A model generated the notes under the pieces. That model was not told where the DNA came from, ran no database searches, and saw nothing but the letters and a program-made list of their open reading frames with translations. From NCBI GenBank assembly GCA_031271635.1, contig JAISVG010000084.1:1-45090 (forward strand): a stretch of 45,090 nucleotides of DNA, written 5' to 3'. The DNA is from Erysipelotrichaceae bacterium. Lineage in GTDB: Bacteria > Bacillota_I > Bacilli_A > RFN20 > CAG-826. Both the position numbers and the translations under genes were made by a program. This document shows positions 1-8,857 of the stretch, piece after piece; the stretch's first letter is position 1, and the number at the start of each line of letters is the position of its first letter.

Positions 1-1
1 T

Positions 2-151
2 GAAGGAACAGTACCAGATCTAATGACAATCTTTACCACCGGAGATTTTAGTAGTGTTCTTAGTTGGGGCTTCCAGTGGGGCGGTTATTGCTTTATGGGA
101 GCGGGGATTCTTTCTGGTGTGTCGGCAGTTTTATGTTTGATTTTCGGGTAG
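2..151 (+). CDS. C-terminal fragment of a membrane protein (cut by window start)
   Basis: An open frame enters from the left edge and stops at TAG 149-151, giving 49 visible residues. The last part reads as a glycine-rich hydrophobic helix (YCFMGAGILSGVSAVLCLIF), as expected for the last transmembrane segment of a multi-pass protein. The Smr-type gene at 133 begins inside its end, which supports both as real, translationally linked genes. The family cannot be named from this fragment. Confidence 0.5.
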   Translation, partial: EGTVPDLMTIFTTGDFSSVLSWGFQWGGYCFMGAGILSGVSAVLCLIFG

Positions 152-423
152 AAGCCGAGTATAACATTCATGGTCTTACAATCATTGAGGCGCTTTTGTT
201 TGTCGAAAGGCAACTAATAGGAACCACAGACCTTAAGTGTATTCGGATTATTCATGGTTACATTAATGGTAGTGCGCTGAAGAGTTTCTTTACTAATTAT
301 CGGAGTAATGGTATTTTTTGGATTAACAGCATTGAGCACGCAAATAACCCTGGGGAAACAATTATCTTCTTAAAACCTAGTTATCGTGACATTATTCTTA
401 AAAAACCGATTAAAACTAAATAA
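133..423 (+). CDS. Small Smr-domain-like protein
   Basis: The frame is open from 64, but the ATG at 133 overlaps the upstream stop by 19 nt and gives a clean domain start (MFDFRVEAEY). The protein has 96 residues and shows the two Smr hallmarks: an HGLT segment near residue 13 and IRIIHGYINGSAL near residues 37-49, matching the family pattern HGLT...HGxGxGxL with the central glycine changed. Smr domains act on nucleic acids, as nickases in MutS2 or as RNA endonucleases. This one stands alone without a MutS2 body. The shift from HGKGTG to HGYING makes catalytic activity uncertain. Confidence 0.6.
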   Translation: MFDFRVEAEYNIHGLTIIEALLFVERQLIGTTDLKCIRIIHGYINGSALKSFFTNYRSNGIFWINSIEHANNPGETIIFLKPSYRDIILKKPIKTK

Positions 424-513
424 AAACCGGCGTAAAACCCAATTCTTTTAAGTATTTATGACTTTTAAGTATGTGTCGGTGGTAAAAACTTAAATCTTGG
501 TTGTTGACTTCTT

Positions 514-2013
514 TTAGAAGAGAATACTAGCATATTCTGGATGGTCAATAAAGGGGTTTCTGTTACCTTGATATTCATATATCCGATCATTTCTTTGTTT
601 TTCGAAAGCATCAACTGGATCTTCAAAACACCATCTTAACAAACTTGAAAGCTTTCCCATTGAGAGATCATCATTGACATCAAGTTCATCATTAAGCCTT
701 AATCCATCATACCGTACATACATATAGAAAAGAATTCTCGCGACATCGCCACGATGGTCCCCACTATTTGCGTGGGCTCCTGAAAGCGAAGTGACATTAG
801 GATTAATTGTTAAATTGGCTACATCATAATCATCAAAGAAGAGATTGCCGTGATGGCCATTTGAAGGACCACAAGCGACGCGAAGATTATGTAAGTCTGA
901 AGTATGGTTCTTAGTGCTTTCATTCGGACGAGTTACATCGGTTAGTTGCATCTGGGCACAAGCCCAAACGTGTTCACGATTCCATGATGCTCCAGAGTCC
1001 CAGCGGGCAATAATTAGATCGCCATCGTAAAGGCCGTAATCATATCCCGGATTCTCGACATCCTCATCAGTGTAAAGAAGAATACTTTTGGCATCAGCAT
1101 AACTCCTTGCCTTCATGTTTGAAGAAATTGTTGTTCGTAACGTCGTTAGAAGCACTGTGTCATTCTCTATTGATACATTACGATAATACTCGCTATCTGA
1201 ATAACTGCTTAGATCGAACTCTTTCGGGATGTTGATGACAACTGGTCCGTCAGGAATGTCGTTGCCTGAAGAGATATTCAGACCATGATTTTCTGGCAAA
1301 TCGAGTAGAATTTCGATTTTTTGGAAATAAATTGCTCGAGCTTTAGCTTGTAGAGTAATTGAAAAACTCTCCGTAGTGACTTCTAACTCATCGACGCCGT
1401 ATGGCAAGGGATCATTAACATTGCTGAATGGTTCCGTATGTTCGTAATCATCCATGCTAACGATAAAGTCAGCACTCCCGCCACTAGCGGTGCATAAGAA
1501 AAGCGAATAACCAAGGACTCTTGTGGTTTCTGGGAAACTAGTGCTAAAGACAAGTGGTGTCGTCTGGGGATTGTTTCTTGAACCAATCTGAATGCCATAC
1601 GTATAGGCACCAAGAAACGCAATTGCGGTATGCGACCACGATAAACCCGATAGCGTAACAGTTTCTTCGTTTGCTCCAATATCGCCTCGAATTAGGGTAT
1701 GAGAATATAGTATGGTTTCTCGGTTTTGTTCGTTTTGTTTTATTTGATAACGAGCCTCAAGGATATAATCTCTAGTAATAATTAAATCTTCTAAGAAGAC
1801 CTTTCTTTCGTTTTCATACCAACCTAAAAAAGAATATCCTTCCTTTTTCGGATCTGGCACCTGATTTAAATCAACCTTCGCATTATCTAAAACTTCAATC
1901 TCCTTTGAAAAGGAGTCAATTATAAAAGTGACTTGATGATAAATCTCTTTGGTACAGGAAGCGACTAATAATGTAGCAATTGCGAGAAATGATCTCAAAA
2001 TATTTGTTTTCAT
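514..2013 (-). CDS. Secreted lipoprotein with an InlB-type repeat and an endonuclease I domain
   Basis: 499 residues. A lipoprotein signal peptide ends in the lipobox VASC (Cys20), so the protein is probably lipid-anchored outside the membrane. Residues about 59-89 (GYSFLGWYENE..., ending LEARY) match the Listeria-Bacteroides/InlB B-repeat. The C-terminal part, about 330-499, carries the endonuclease I (EndA/NucM) signature: WNREHVWA near 343, then DLHNLRVACGPSNGHHGN near 374, with the His and Asn residues expected for a single-metal nonspecific nuclease. Known family role: degradation of extracellular DNA, often for nucleotide scavenging. The middle (about 100-300) is beta-rich and unassigned. 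It is the last gene of a minus-strand run, 12 nt after the 150-residue membrane protein. Confidence 0.8.
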   Translation of the reverse strand: MKTNILRSFLAIATLLVASCTKEIYHQVTFIIDSFSKEIEVLDNAKVDLNQVPDPKKEGYSFLGWYENERKVFLEDLIITRDYILEARYQIKQNEQNRETILYSHTLIRGDIGANEETVTLSGLSWSHTAIAFLGAYTYGIQIGSRNNPQTTPLVFSTSFPETTRVLGYSLFLCTASGGSADFIVSMDDYEHTEPFSNVNDPLPYGVDELEVTTESFSITLQAKARAIYFQKIEILLDLPENHGLNISSGNDIPDGPVVINIPKEFDLSSYSDSEYYRNVSIENDTVLLTTLRTTISSNMKARSYADAKSILLYTDEDVENPGYDYGLYDGDLIIARWDSGASWNREHVWACAQMQLTDVTRPNESTKNHTSDLHNLRVACGPSNGHHGNLFFDDYDVANLTINPNVTSLSGAHANSGDHRGDVARILFYMYVRYDGLRLNDELDVNDDLSMGKLSSLLRWCFEDPVDAFEKQRNDRIYEYQGNRNPFIDHPEYASILF

Positions 2014-2024
2014 TTCTTAACTTC

Positions 2025-2477
2025 TTACTGATCTTTTTCTTTTTCAGCTTCAGCTTTTCTTTGATGATAGTTCTTATATCCGGCTTTTTGGTTATCACCA
2101 GCATCCCATTTTTTGCCACCAGAGACAAAAAGACAAATCATTAGCACTAAGACTAGTACTACTCCGAGTACCGGCCAGAAGATTTTAGCCCAGTCATAAT
2201 CAACAAGTGGTGTAAAGAACATAATGATATAAAGAATTCCTAAAAGGAGTAAAGCACCACCAATGAAAGCGCGAATCTTACGAGTAGTTAGTAAGTACTG
2301 CTTTGAAAAAGCCGTGCAAACAAGAACTAAACCAAAGCCTGAGGCAAGAACTGCAATCGCGAGAACCGGAGTGAACCAACTAAAGGCCGCTACTCCCGCA
2401 AGATTAAGAATCACGAAGATCAAAACAACAAGTAGAATTAATAAGTAAACGAATTTTTTCAAGAATGATTTTGACAT
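2025..2477 (-). CDS. Four-helix small membrane protein
   Basis: 150 residues with four clear hydrophobic helices (about 9-32, 34-55, 68-90, 97-117), followed by a charged, probably cytoplasmic tail rich in Lys and Glu (GGKKWDAGDNQKAGYKNYHQ). It lies 16 nt downstream of the 156-residue protein and in the same direction as the SPFH/zinc-ribbon genes, so probably the same operon. No enzymatic motif is visible. A membrane-organising or stress role is inferred only from the neighbouring SPFH protein. Confidence 0.6.
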   Translation of the reverse strand: MSKSFLKKFVYLLILLVVLIFVILNLAGVAAFSWFTPVLAIAVLASGFGLVLVCTAFSKQYLLTTRKIRAFIGGALLLLGILYIIMFFTPLVDYDWAKIFWPVLGVVLVLVLMICLFVSGGKKWDAGDNQKAGYKNYHQRKAEAEKEKDQ

Positions 2478-2492
2478 AAATATTTTCCTCCT

Positions 2493-2963
2493 TTATCTTA
2501 AAATGATATTTATTGCCACCGGAGAAATTTCATCTCCGGCCTCAAAGACCACCTGCGAAAGATGTTTGTGACGTCTTGAAAGACCATTAACACGAATGTA
2601 AAAGGTATTAGCATTAGAGTCAGTGGTAAGAATAGTATAAATTCCCGGTTTGATTAAAGAATCTTTTCGAATGCGGTAAACTTCATTAGCCCGCAGTAAA
2701 ATATCGTCTTTAGCGTGTGTCGCATCAGGTTTTTCAGTAGTGCCAACTTGAGTAGGATCAGTTGAGACTCTTTTTCCATCAACAACTTTCACCTTTTCAA
2801 CGCTGCTATTAGCATTATTTTTAATGTCTTTAATGACTTTGTTCTTTTTTAAGAGCACGATTAAGAGGATTGCTGCCACAATAAAGAGAACGATTACTCC
2901 AATGCCAAGCAGCAAAATAACGGTATTATCAGCTTCATTTAGTTGAGCAAGAATGTTTTGCAT
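2493..2963 (-). CDS. Single-pass membrane protein with a C-terminal beta-rich domain
   Basis: 156 residues. One membrane helix (about 15-39, ILLIVLLKK at its end) is followed by a charged linker and a C-terminal domain of about 65 residues (from YRIRKDSLIKPGIYTIL) that looks like a small all-beta fold. A good ribosome site (aggagg) precedes the start. It is 15 nt downstream of the 361-residue zinc-ribbon protein. Its place beside the SPFH gene parallels the membrane partners in Bacillus ydjGHI-type operons. This is an analogy of layout, not a recognised homology. Confidence 0.5.
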   Translation of the reverse strand: MQNILAQLNEADNTVILLLGIGVIVLFIVAAILLIVLLKKNKVIKDIKNNANSSVEKVKVVDGKRVSTDPTQVGTTEKPDATHAKDDILLRANEVYRIRKDSLIKPGIYTILTTDSNANTFYIRVNGLSRRHKHLSQVVFEAGDEISPVAINIILR

Positions 2964-2977
2964 ATTTAAACCTCCTT

Positions 2978-4063
2978 TTAGTTATATAAGTACGCGAAGA
3001 GAGTGCCTAACCCTGCAACAACAAGAATTGCGAGAATAATCATAAGCACCTTAACGACAGATATCGGTGTTTTGCCGTTAATTTTACCGCTTTCCCCATT
3101 AATAAAGAAATTATAATTCTTGTTATGATATAAGAAGTATCCGACCCAAATTGGGAGTAAGACATACTTATGGGTCATATGTGAGAAATTGGTGTTAATA
3201 TTAAGCGAAGAGACAACGTCATAATCATATCGTGCAAGGATTGATCTTCGAATATCAGCATTAATGATGGCCTTAGCCTCAAGCCAACACTGTTGCCCGT
3301 TCTTACTATATTGATTAGCGGTGAAACCTTGTAAATAATCAGGATTATATTGTTTAGCTTCATTCGTGCGATATGGAAGGATTTTTCTCATGGTGTTTTG
3401 ATCAATGCGGGTTGAAGCTTGAATTAAAACATCATCAAAGAATTTGTTTAAAGAGCCACTAATGTTAAAATATCGAATGTGACTTTGGGTCACGGTTTTG
3501 CCATTTACGACTCGTGTTGTTGTATATCTTTTCCCCAGTCTTCCCGCATAAAGCGAACTAGTCTGACTATCATAAGTAAAGGAAGGATAGTAGATGCCAT
3601 TAAGTTTACTAGGATCAGGATTCTTACGGAATTTTTCTGGAGCCATGATTCTTTTTCTGGCCCAAACCTTTAGTTTATCAATAGCCGGATCTTTTCCTAC
3701 TAAGAAAGGACAGACTCCATTAGGTTTTTGTCCTGGGATAGCAGTTTCATCAAGCACCATTGGGGACCCGCAGAACGGACAATGGACCGAAATACTACCG
3801 GTCTTGCTAACCTCTCTTGCACCACAATTTTTACATTGGAGCACTTGAGTTTCACGGGACCAACTATTATCAATAACAATATTATCAAATGAGAGTTCCT
3901 CGGTCTCGCCAGAAACAATGGGTTTGGTGTAGTCGCAGTGTTCGCAGTAAAGACTGTTTTTTTCTGGGTGATATGAAAGATTAGAGCCACAGTTAGGACA
4001 CTTTACGGTCTCGCTAGCTTTGGCTTCTTCATTAACTAGTTTTTCAATATCATTGCTACTCAT
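2978..4063 (-). CDS. Zinc-ribbon membrane-anchored protein (YdjG-like)
   Basis: 361 residues. The N-terminus carries two zinc ribbons: CPNCGSNLSYHPEKNSLYCEHC near residues 22-43, and CKNCGAREVSKTG followed by CPFCGS near 77-100. A central domain of about 200 residues follows, then a C-terminal membrane helix (VLMIILAILVVAGLGTLFAYL) that would leave the bulk in the cytoplasm. The start ATG overlaps the stop of the upstream SPFH gene by one base (TAATG), so the two are coupled. The combination of TFIIB-type ribbons, tail anchor and adjacent SPFH protein resembles Bacillus YdjG next to YdjI, which help recruit PspA-type proteins to the membrane. No pspA is visible here. Confidence 0.6.
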   Translation of the reverse strand: MSSNDIEKLVNEEAKASETVKCPNCGSNLSYHPEKNSLYCEHCDYTKPIVSGETEELSFDNIVIDNSWSRETQVLQCKNCGAREVSKTGSISVHCPFCGSPMVLDETAIPGQKPNGVCPFLVGKDPAIDKLKVWARKRIMAPEKFRKNPDPSKLNGIYYPSFTYDSQTSSLYAGRLGKRYTTTRVVNGKTVTQSHIRYFNISGSLNKFFDDVLIQASTRIDQNTMRKILPYRTNEAKQYNPDYLQGFTANQYSKNGQQCWLEAKAIINADIRRSILARYDYDVVSSLNINTNFSHMTHKYVLLPIWVGYFLYHNKNYNFFINGESGKINGKTPISVVKVLMIILAILVVAGLGTLFAYLYN

Positions 4064-5085
4064 TATAGTTTAGTTCCGCAGTCACCGCAAAATTTAGTTC
4101 CAGGGGCGACAGTTTTGCCACAGGCGGGACAGACTGTCACAATTTTGTAACCACATTCCGAGCAGAACTTTGAGTTGGCCTTAATTTGTTTTCCACAACC
4201 AGGACAAATTAGCATGACTTCCTTTTCTTGAGCATCACGATTTGCACTTTGCGAGATATCGCGTCCAAAAGACTGACCCATACCCCAGCCAATTCCGGCC
4301 CCCATCATGGTACCTGCAGCTCCAGGATTTTTTGCAGCCTCTTTTAAAGCTTCAATGCGTGAGAGTTCTAGTTCAACATCAAGATTCTGTCTTCTCATTC
4401 CAAGCGAAGTGTTACGCATCATCGCATCTTCAAGTTCTTTTGGGAGTGAGAAGTTCTCAATATTAATTTTGGAAATCTCAAGACCAATTTGACTAAATTC
4501 TGCTTTGGTAGCTTTAACAACTAAGTCGCCTAATTCTCTTAAATTTGCGGCAAGATCTAAAATGGGAAGTCCGCTTTCTGCGACAGTATCTGCAATCGCA
4601 GTTACAATTAAACTCTTTAAATAGTCACGAATGTCACTAACATCGTATGTCGAGTTGGTACTCGCTAATTCTTTCATAAAGATGTAGGCATCATTAACAC
4701 GGAATGAATAGGTTCCAAAACCTCTAATTTGAATGGGTCCAAAATCTTTATCACGAACTAATAAGGGATTTGATGTTCCCCATTTTTGGTTAATGAATTG
4801 TTTCGTGTTAACAAAATAGATGTCACTCTTAAACGGGCTTTCGAAGCCATATTTCCATGACATTAGTTTTGTTAAGATAGGAACGTTTTCGGTATCTAGT
4901 TTATAGTATCCTGGCAAAAAGACATCTGCCAAACGACCTTTATCAACAAAAATAGCTACTTGAGATTCTCTAACGGTAAGGGCCGAGCCACGAGCGATAA
5001 AATCTTTTGATTTGTTGTAATCGAAGCGGTGAACGATGACTTCTTTGTTTTCATCTTTCCATTCGATAACTTTTAGCAATCCCAT
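4063..5085 (-). CDS. SPFH/band-7 domain protein with double zinc ribbon (YdjI-like)
   Basis: 340 residues. The N-terminal 230 residues form an SPFH/virion-core-type domain (strands through VRESQVAIFVDKGRLADVF, then FGPIQIRGFGTYSFRV). A coiled, charged helix and a Gly/Ala-rich linker (GAAGTMMGAGIGWGMGQ) lead to two C-terminal zinc ribbons (CPGCGKQIKANSKFCSECG and CPACGKTVAPGTKFCGDCG). Length and order match Bacillus YdjI. SPFH proteins scaffold membrane microdomains. It is the first gene of the minus-strand operon, with a strong ribosome site (aggagg) and an AT-rich upstream region facing the divergent gene at 5297. Confidence 0.75.
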   Translation of the reverse strand: MGLLKVIEWKDENKEVIVHRFDYNKSKDFIARGSALTVRESQVAIFVDKGRLADVFLPGYYKLDTENVPILTKLMSWKYGFESPFKSDIYFVNTKQFINQKWGTSNPLLVRDKDFGPIQIRGFGTYSFRVNDAYIFMKELASTNSTYDVSDIRDYLKSLIVTAIADTVAESGLPILDLAANLRELGDLVVKATKAEFSQIGLEISKINIENFSLPKELEDAMMRNTSLGMRRQNLDVELELSRIEALKEAAKNPGAAGTMMGAGIGWGMGQSFGRDISQSANRDAQEKEVMLICPGCGKQIKANSKFCSECGYKIVTVCPACGKTVAPGTKFCGDCGTKL

Positions 5086-5296
5086 ATGTAAGTCCTCCTA
5101 TGATTGTAATCATATTATATATAAAAATACCTTTTTTTAATATCTTTTTTATTGGCAATTTTGCGATGAAATGTTTTTTGAGGGTTTTTGTTTAGCAAAA
5201 CGGAATAATTATTTCTAAAGATCATTTAATAATATTTGTTAGTTCAAGCGATAAAATAGCAGCTCGAGCATGTTTTTAAGATAGAATAAAAGTATT

Positions 5297-5899
5297 ATGG
5301 TACAAAAATGTGCTTTTTGTGGGGCAAAAATAAGAAAGAATAATGAAGATTGTCCTTATTGTGGTGCCTCGAAACAACTTTTATCTACGGATACTACGTT
5401 TAAAGTGATAATAGACACAACAGAGGAGTCATATTTTCGTGACTATTATACCGCTTTTGGCTATGAGATTACTAGAAAAGAAACAGTGACAACTAAAAGC
5501 ATTTGTCTCGAAGTAAAACCTTGTATTGAACTAATAAGTAACGATGAAGTGAAGGCTTTAAGAGATGAGTATCACTCATTCAAGCAAGATTACGAACGGC
5601 AAAGTTATCGAAAGGTTTTCCCCGCATTAGTCATTGCTTGTATTTTTATAGTTTTAGGATTCCTTTTGTCTATTTTGGCCATTATTATTCATGTCACAAT
5701 GATGTTCACCTTTGAGCAACTGGTGTCGACATATCTTGTGGGCCCAGTTTTAATAATACTGGGTCTTCTTGGTGTTTTAATTGTTGGTCTAACGAAACGA
5801 GAGAGAAATGTAATCATGCATCAAGAGTTAACAAGAATTCAAGAACAATCAAAAAACATCATTAATGATTTAAAAGAGAGGAGTAAAAATCATGAATAA
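5297..5899 (+). CDS. Zinc-ribbon protein with two membrane helices
   Basis: 200 residues. It starts with a zinc ribbon (CAFCGAKIRKNNEDCPYCG, residues 5-23). A soluble region is followed by two hydrophobic helices (about 107-131 and 140-167) and a charged coiled C-terminal tail. There is no Shine-Dalgarno sequence before the ATG; a possible -10 (tagaat) lies just upstream, so a very short leader is possible. It is divergent from the SPFH operon, whose proteins also carry zinc ribbons, so a related membrane function is plausible but unproven. Its end overlaps the next gene by 8 nt. Confidence 0.6.
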   Translation: MVQKCAFCGAKIRKNNEDCPYCGASKQLLSTDTTFKVIIDTTEESYFRDYYTAFGYEITRKETVTTKSICLEVKPCIELISNDEVKALRDEYHSFKQDYERQSYRKVFPALVIACIFIVLGFLLSILAIIIHVTMMFTFEQLVSTYLVGPVLIILGLLGVLIVGLTKRERNVIMHQELTRIQEQSKNIINDLKERSKNHE

Positions 5900-6455
5900 G
5901 GATAAAGATTATGTGGTTGAAGAAATTGAGGAGACAGTTGTTGAAACGGTTGAACAAAATGATATCTCTTATGAAGACACAAAACCGAATAAGAGACCTT
6001 TTCTTTATTATCTTTATGAGCCAACAGGAACTTTAAAAACACAGTACAATATTTTAAAAGGAGTTATCCTTAGTTATCGCGGAATTAATTCACGAATCAG
6101 TAGTAATTATGAAAACTTTACCGCACACCGTAAGTCATATATTAAGCTTAAGGTTGCTGGTAATCACCTAAATGTTTATTTTGCGTTAAATCCAGAGGAC
6201 TATCTTGGAGGAATTCTTCCAGTCAAAGATTATTCTCATGTTAAGAAATTTGCGGATACGCCTTTAATGATGAAAGTGAAGTCTAATTTGTCAGTTCGAA
6301 GAGCGATTGAACTAATTGCGAATACGATGGATCTTGACTTAATTCGACAGGACGAAGTCTATGATCTTGATTATTATGAAATCGGAAGAGAAGATGCCGA
6401 GTTGTTATTAAAGGATTTTGTTTATGAAGCTGATAATTATGAGGAGGAAGAATAA
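5892..6455 (+). CDS. Conserved-looking protein of unknown function
   Basis: 187 residues, soluble, with an acidic N-terminus (VVEEIEETVVETVEQND) and an acidic C-terminus. The central part, about 55-125 (NSRISSNYENFTAHRKSYIK, then VYFALNPEDY), looks like a compact alpha/beta domain. I do not recognise a named family or catalytic motif. It overlaps the upstream zinc-ribbon gene by 8 nt, and its stop TAA shares one base with the ATG of the aminopeptidase gene (TAATG), so the three are probably one operon. Confidence 0.55.
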   Translation: MNKDKDYVVEEIEETVVETVEQNDISYEDTKPNKRPFLYYLYEPTGTLKTQYNILKGVILSYRGINSRISSNYENFTAHRKSYIKLKVAGNHLNVYFALNPEDYLGGILPVKDYSHVKKFADTPLMMKVKSNLSVRRAIELIANTMDLDLIRQDEVYDLDYYEIGREDAELLLKDFVYEADNYEEEE

Positions 6456-7681
6456 TGGAAAAATCAAGATTAAAAGCATATGCGAAAACAATTGTCAGAA
6501 TTGGGGCTAATGTTCAGAAGGGTCAGGAAGTCTTTATTACGATTGGAGTAGAGCATGAGGATTTTGCTTTCTTGTTATCAAAAGAGTGTTATGCGGCTGG
6601 AGCCAAGAAAGTCTTTTTTAATTGGACATCACAAAAACTTGAAAAACTCATGTATCAAAAAGAAAAACTGGATTCATTAATGAATGTGCGGTCGTTTCAA
6701 ATTGAAAGATTTAAATATATGGCTCAGGAATTACCAGCCACAATCTACATTCTTAGCGATGACCCAAACGGCCTTGATGGTATCGACCACTTAAAATTTG
6801 GTAAAGCAAGACAGAGCTTTTCTCAAGCAATTAAGAGTTACCGTGATGCGATGGATGATAAACAACAATGGACCATCGCGGCGCTTCCAACTAAGAAATG
6901 GGCCAAGAAAGTTTTTCCTCATGAAACGACTTCTGAAGCGATGAAAAAACTCGGAAATCTCATTCTTGATGTCTCAAGGATTGATGATGATCCGCTTCTT
7001 GCTTGGGAGAAACACAATGCCTTTTTAAAGAATCAAGCGCAGAAACTCAATCAACTAGGAATTGATTATCTTCACTACACGAATACGCTCGGGACTGATT
7101 TTAAAGTGTGGTTAATTCCTGATTCACATTTTATTGCCGGTTCAGAAACAATTCCCGGAACTAAGATTACTTATAACCCTAATATGCCGAGTGAAGAATG
7201 CTTTATTACTCCATTAAAAGGGAAGGCTGAAGGACGAGTATATGCCACAAAGCCATTAAGTTATAATGGTCAATTGATTGATGATTTTTATTTGGATTTT
7301 AAAGACGGCAAAGTTGTCGATTTTAAAGCCAAAGTTGGTCAAAACGTCCTAGAAACGATGTTAAATATGGATGCAGGAGCAAGAATGCTTGGTGAAGTGG
7401 CTTTGGTCCCATATGATTCTCCAATTTCAAAGTCAAATGTCTTATTTTATGAGACTTTATTTGATGAAAACGCCTCATGCCATTTAGCACTAGGTCGAGG
7501 CTTTGCAGCCTCTTTTAATGATTTTGATAAATATACCCTCAAAGAGTTATATGAAAAAGGACTTAATGACTCATTAATTCATGTGGATTTTATGATGGGT
7601 AGCAAAGATTTAAAAATTGTGGCATACTTAAAAAGCGGAGAGAAAGTTCTCATCTTTAAAGATGGCAACTGGGCTCTATAG
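6455..7681 (+). CDS. ampS: M29-family metal-dependent aminopeptidase (AmpS/PepS type)
   Basis: 408 residues, the usual length for the thermophilic aminopeptidase (M29) family. The N-terminal half holds the Rossmann-like domain (QKGQEVFITIGVEHEDFAFL). The C-terminal half holds the metal-site segments: NMPSEECFITPLKGKAEGRV (Glu ligands), ARMLGEVALVPYDSPIS, FYETLFDENASCHLALGRG and DSLIHVDFMMGS. The family removes N-terminal residues from peptides in the cytoplasm using a dinuclear metal site. It begins one base into the upstream gene's stop codon and is followed 8 nt later by the CvpA-like gene. Confidence 0.88.
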   Translation: MEKSRLKAYAKTIVRIGANVQKGQEVFITIGVEHEDFAFLLSKECYAAGAKKVFFNWTSQKLEKLMYQKEKLDSLMNVRSFQIERFKYMAQELPATIYILSDDPNGLDGIDHLKFGKARQSFSQAIKSYRDAMDDKQQWTIAALPTKKWAKKVFPHETTSEAMKKLGNLILDVSRIDDDPLLAWEKHNAFLKNQAQKLNQLGIDYLHYTNTLGTDFKVWLIPDSHFIAGSETIPGTKITYNPNMPSEECFITPLKGKAEGRVYATKPLSYNGQLIDDFYLDFKDGKVVDFKAKVGQNVLETMLNMDAGARMLGEVALVPYDSPISKSNVLFYETLFDENASCHLALGRGFAASFNDFDKYTLKELYEKGLNDSLIHVDFMMGSKDLKIVAYLKSGEKVLIFKDGNWAL

Positions 7682-7689
7682 GAGAAAAC

Positions 7690-8649
7690 ATGGAAATACT
7701 CTTAAGTATTCTAACCTTTGAATGGACGATGGACATTCTTTTTGGGATTATTCTACTAATTTTATTATTAGTTGGTTTGATTCGAGGTTTTAAAAGATCG
7801 ATAGTAGGTCTTTTGGTTTTTATCACTGTGACAATTGTCCTCTGGTTTACCACTAAGAACCTCATCATTAACTTTGTGTTAAATGATTTCATGAAGGCGA
7901 TTGGTCAGTCATTTAAAGGTAGCTTTATTGATGCGACTGGTCAGACACATGAAGAGACGGCAACATCAATACTAGAATTCTTCCAGATAGCCAACAAGTA
8001 TTTACATAACCCTCATCCCGATGATTATGTCAATGGTCTTGCCACTGGTATCGTTAGTGGGATTGCGTTAGCTTTGGTTGCTCTTGTTTCGTTCTTTATT
8101 TCATGGCTTGTTTCAGCTTTATTCTATATCCCAATTAAATTTACTAATAAAAAACTCGCACGAGCAACTGGGAAAAAGTATCGTGTTTCGTGGCTTTCAA
8201 GACTCTCGGGAGCGGCGATTGGTGTCGGTCAAGGCTTTGCTTTTATTTATATTTTTCTTCTTGGTCTTGATACCACGGTACCACTTTTTAATACTATCTT
8301 ATCTGAAGAGCAGACGTTAGAGTCAAAAGGAATTTCGGTTTTAGGCGGTGACATTATTAAACTAATCACAGCACTTCAAGCAGATAATACGAAATTATTT
8401 AATTGGTTGCATGAACCAGGATCGAGTCTTACTTTTACTTACACTGATGAAAAAGGGAAAACGGTTGTGGCTAATGTGGTAACAGAGGCAAGTAGTTTTA
8501 TTGATACTTTGATTAAAGATTCAATTGAGAACGCCGAAAGAGGTCTTAATCCTGGGGGAGAAGTACCTCCGACACCAGCGATCATTCCCTTAACGATTCA
8601 GGAGATTCCGGTTTCAAAATTAGTGCTTCCTCCGTTTTATTCTTACTAG
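7690..8649 (+). CDS. CvpA-like membrane protein
   Basis: 319 residues. The first helices and the connecting motif (LLVGLIRGFKRSIVGLLVFI) are typical of the CvpA/colicin V production family, a four-helix protein linked to envelope stress and peptidoglycan maintenance. Two more helices lie at about 114-145 and 175-200. It is longer than E. coli CvpA (about 160), with a hydrophilic insertion between helices 2 and 3 and a C-terminal extension after 200. A ribosome site (aggag) lies 5-9 nt before the start. It is the last gene before tRNA-Ala. Confidence 0.65.
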   Translation: MEILLSILTFEWTMDILFGIILLILLLVGLIRGFKRSIVGLLVFITVTIVLWFTTKNLIINFVLNDFMKAIGQSFKGSFIDATGQTHEETATSILEFFQIANKYLHNPHPDDYVNGLATGIVSGIALALVALVSFFISWLVSALFYIPIKFTNKKLARATGKKYRVSWLSRLSGAAIGVGQGFAFIYIFLLGLDTTVPLFNTILSEEQTLESKGISVLGGDIIKLITALQADNTKLFNWLHEPGSSLTFTYTDEKGKTVVANVVTEASSFIDTLIKDSIENAERGLNPGGEVPPTPAIIPLTIQEIPVSKLVLPPFYSY

Positions 8650-8682
8650 TTTTCCTTAATTCTTGATATAATATTTGGCAGT

Positions 8683-8758
8683 GGGACTGTAGCTCATCTG
8701 GGAGAGCGCCTCGTTCGCAACGAGGAGGTAGCGAGTTCGATCCTCGTCAGTTCCACCA
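8683..8758 (+). tRNA. tRNA-Ala (anticodon CGC)
   Basis: 76 nt with encoded CCA. The acceptor stem GGGACTG pairs with CAGTTCC and contains the G3:U70 pair that identifies alanine tRNAs. The D arm is GCTC/GAGC, the anticodon stem CCTCG/CGAGG with loop TTCGCAA (anticodon CGC, codon GCG), and the T arm GCGAG/CTCGT with TTCGATC. A -10 box (tataat, 8667-8672) precedes it. It sits between the CvpA-like gene and the convergent folD. Confidence 0.93.
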
Positions 8759-8857
8759 AATCAGTGTGTCTACCTCTAAGTCTTGGACTTCCAACCACAT
8801 TGAATTAATATAATAGTTTAAGAAAAGGAGTTTGTTTTATAAAACACAGATCTTGAA

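Noticed and set aside
8833..8846. Palindrome TGTTTTATAAAACA as a terminator of folD
   Set aside because: The stem is AT-rich and is not followed by a T run on the minus strand; it is probably too weak to count as a terminator.
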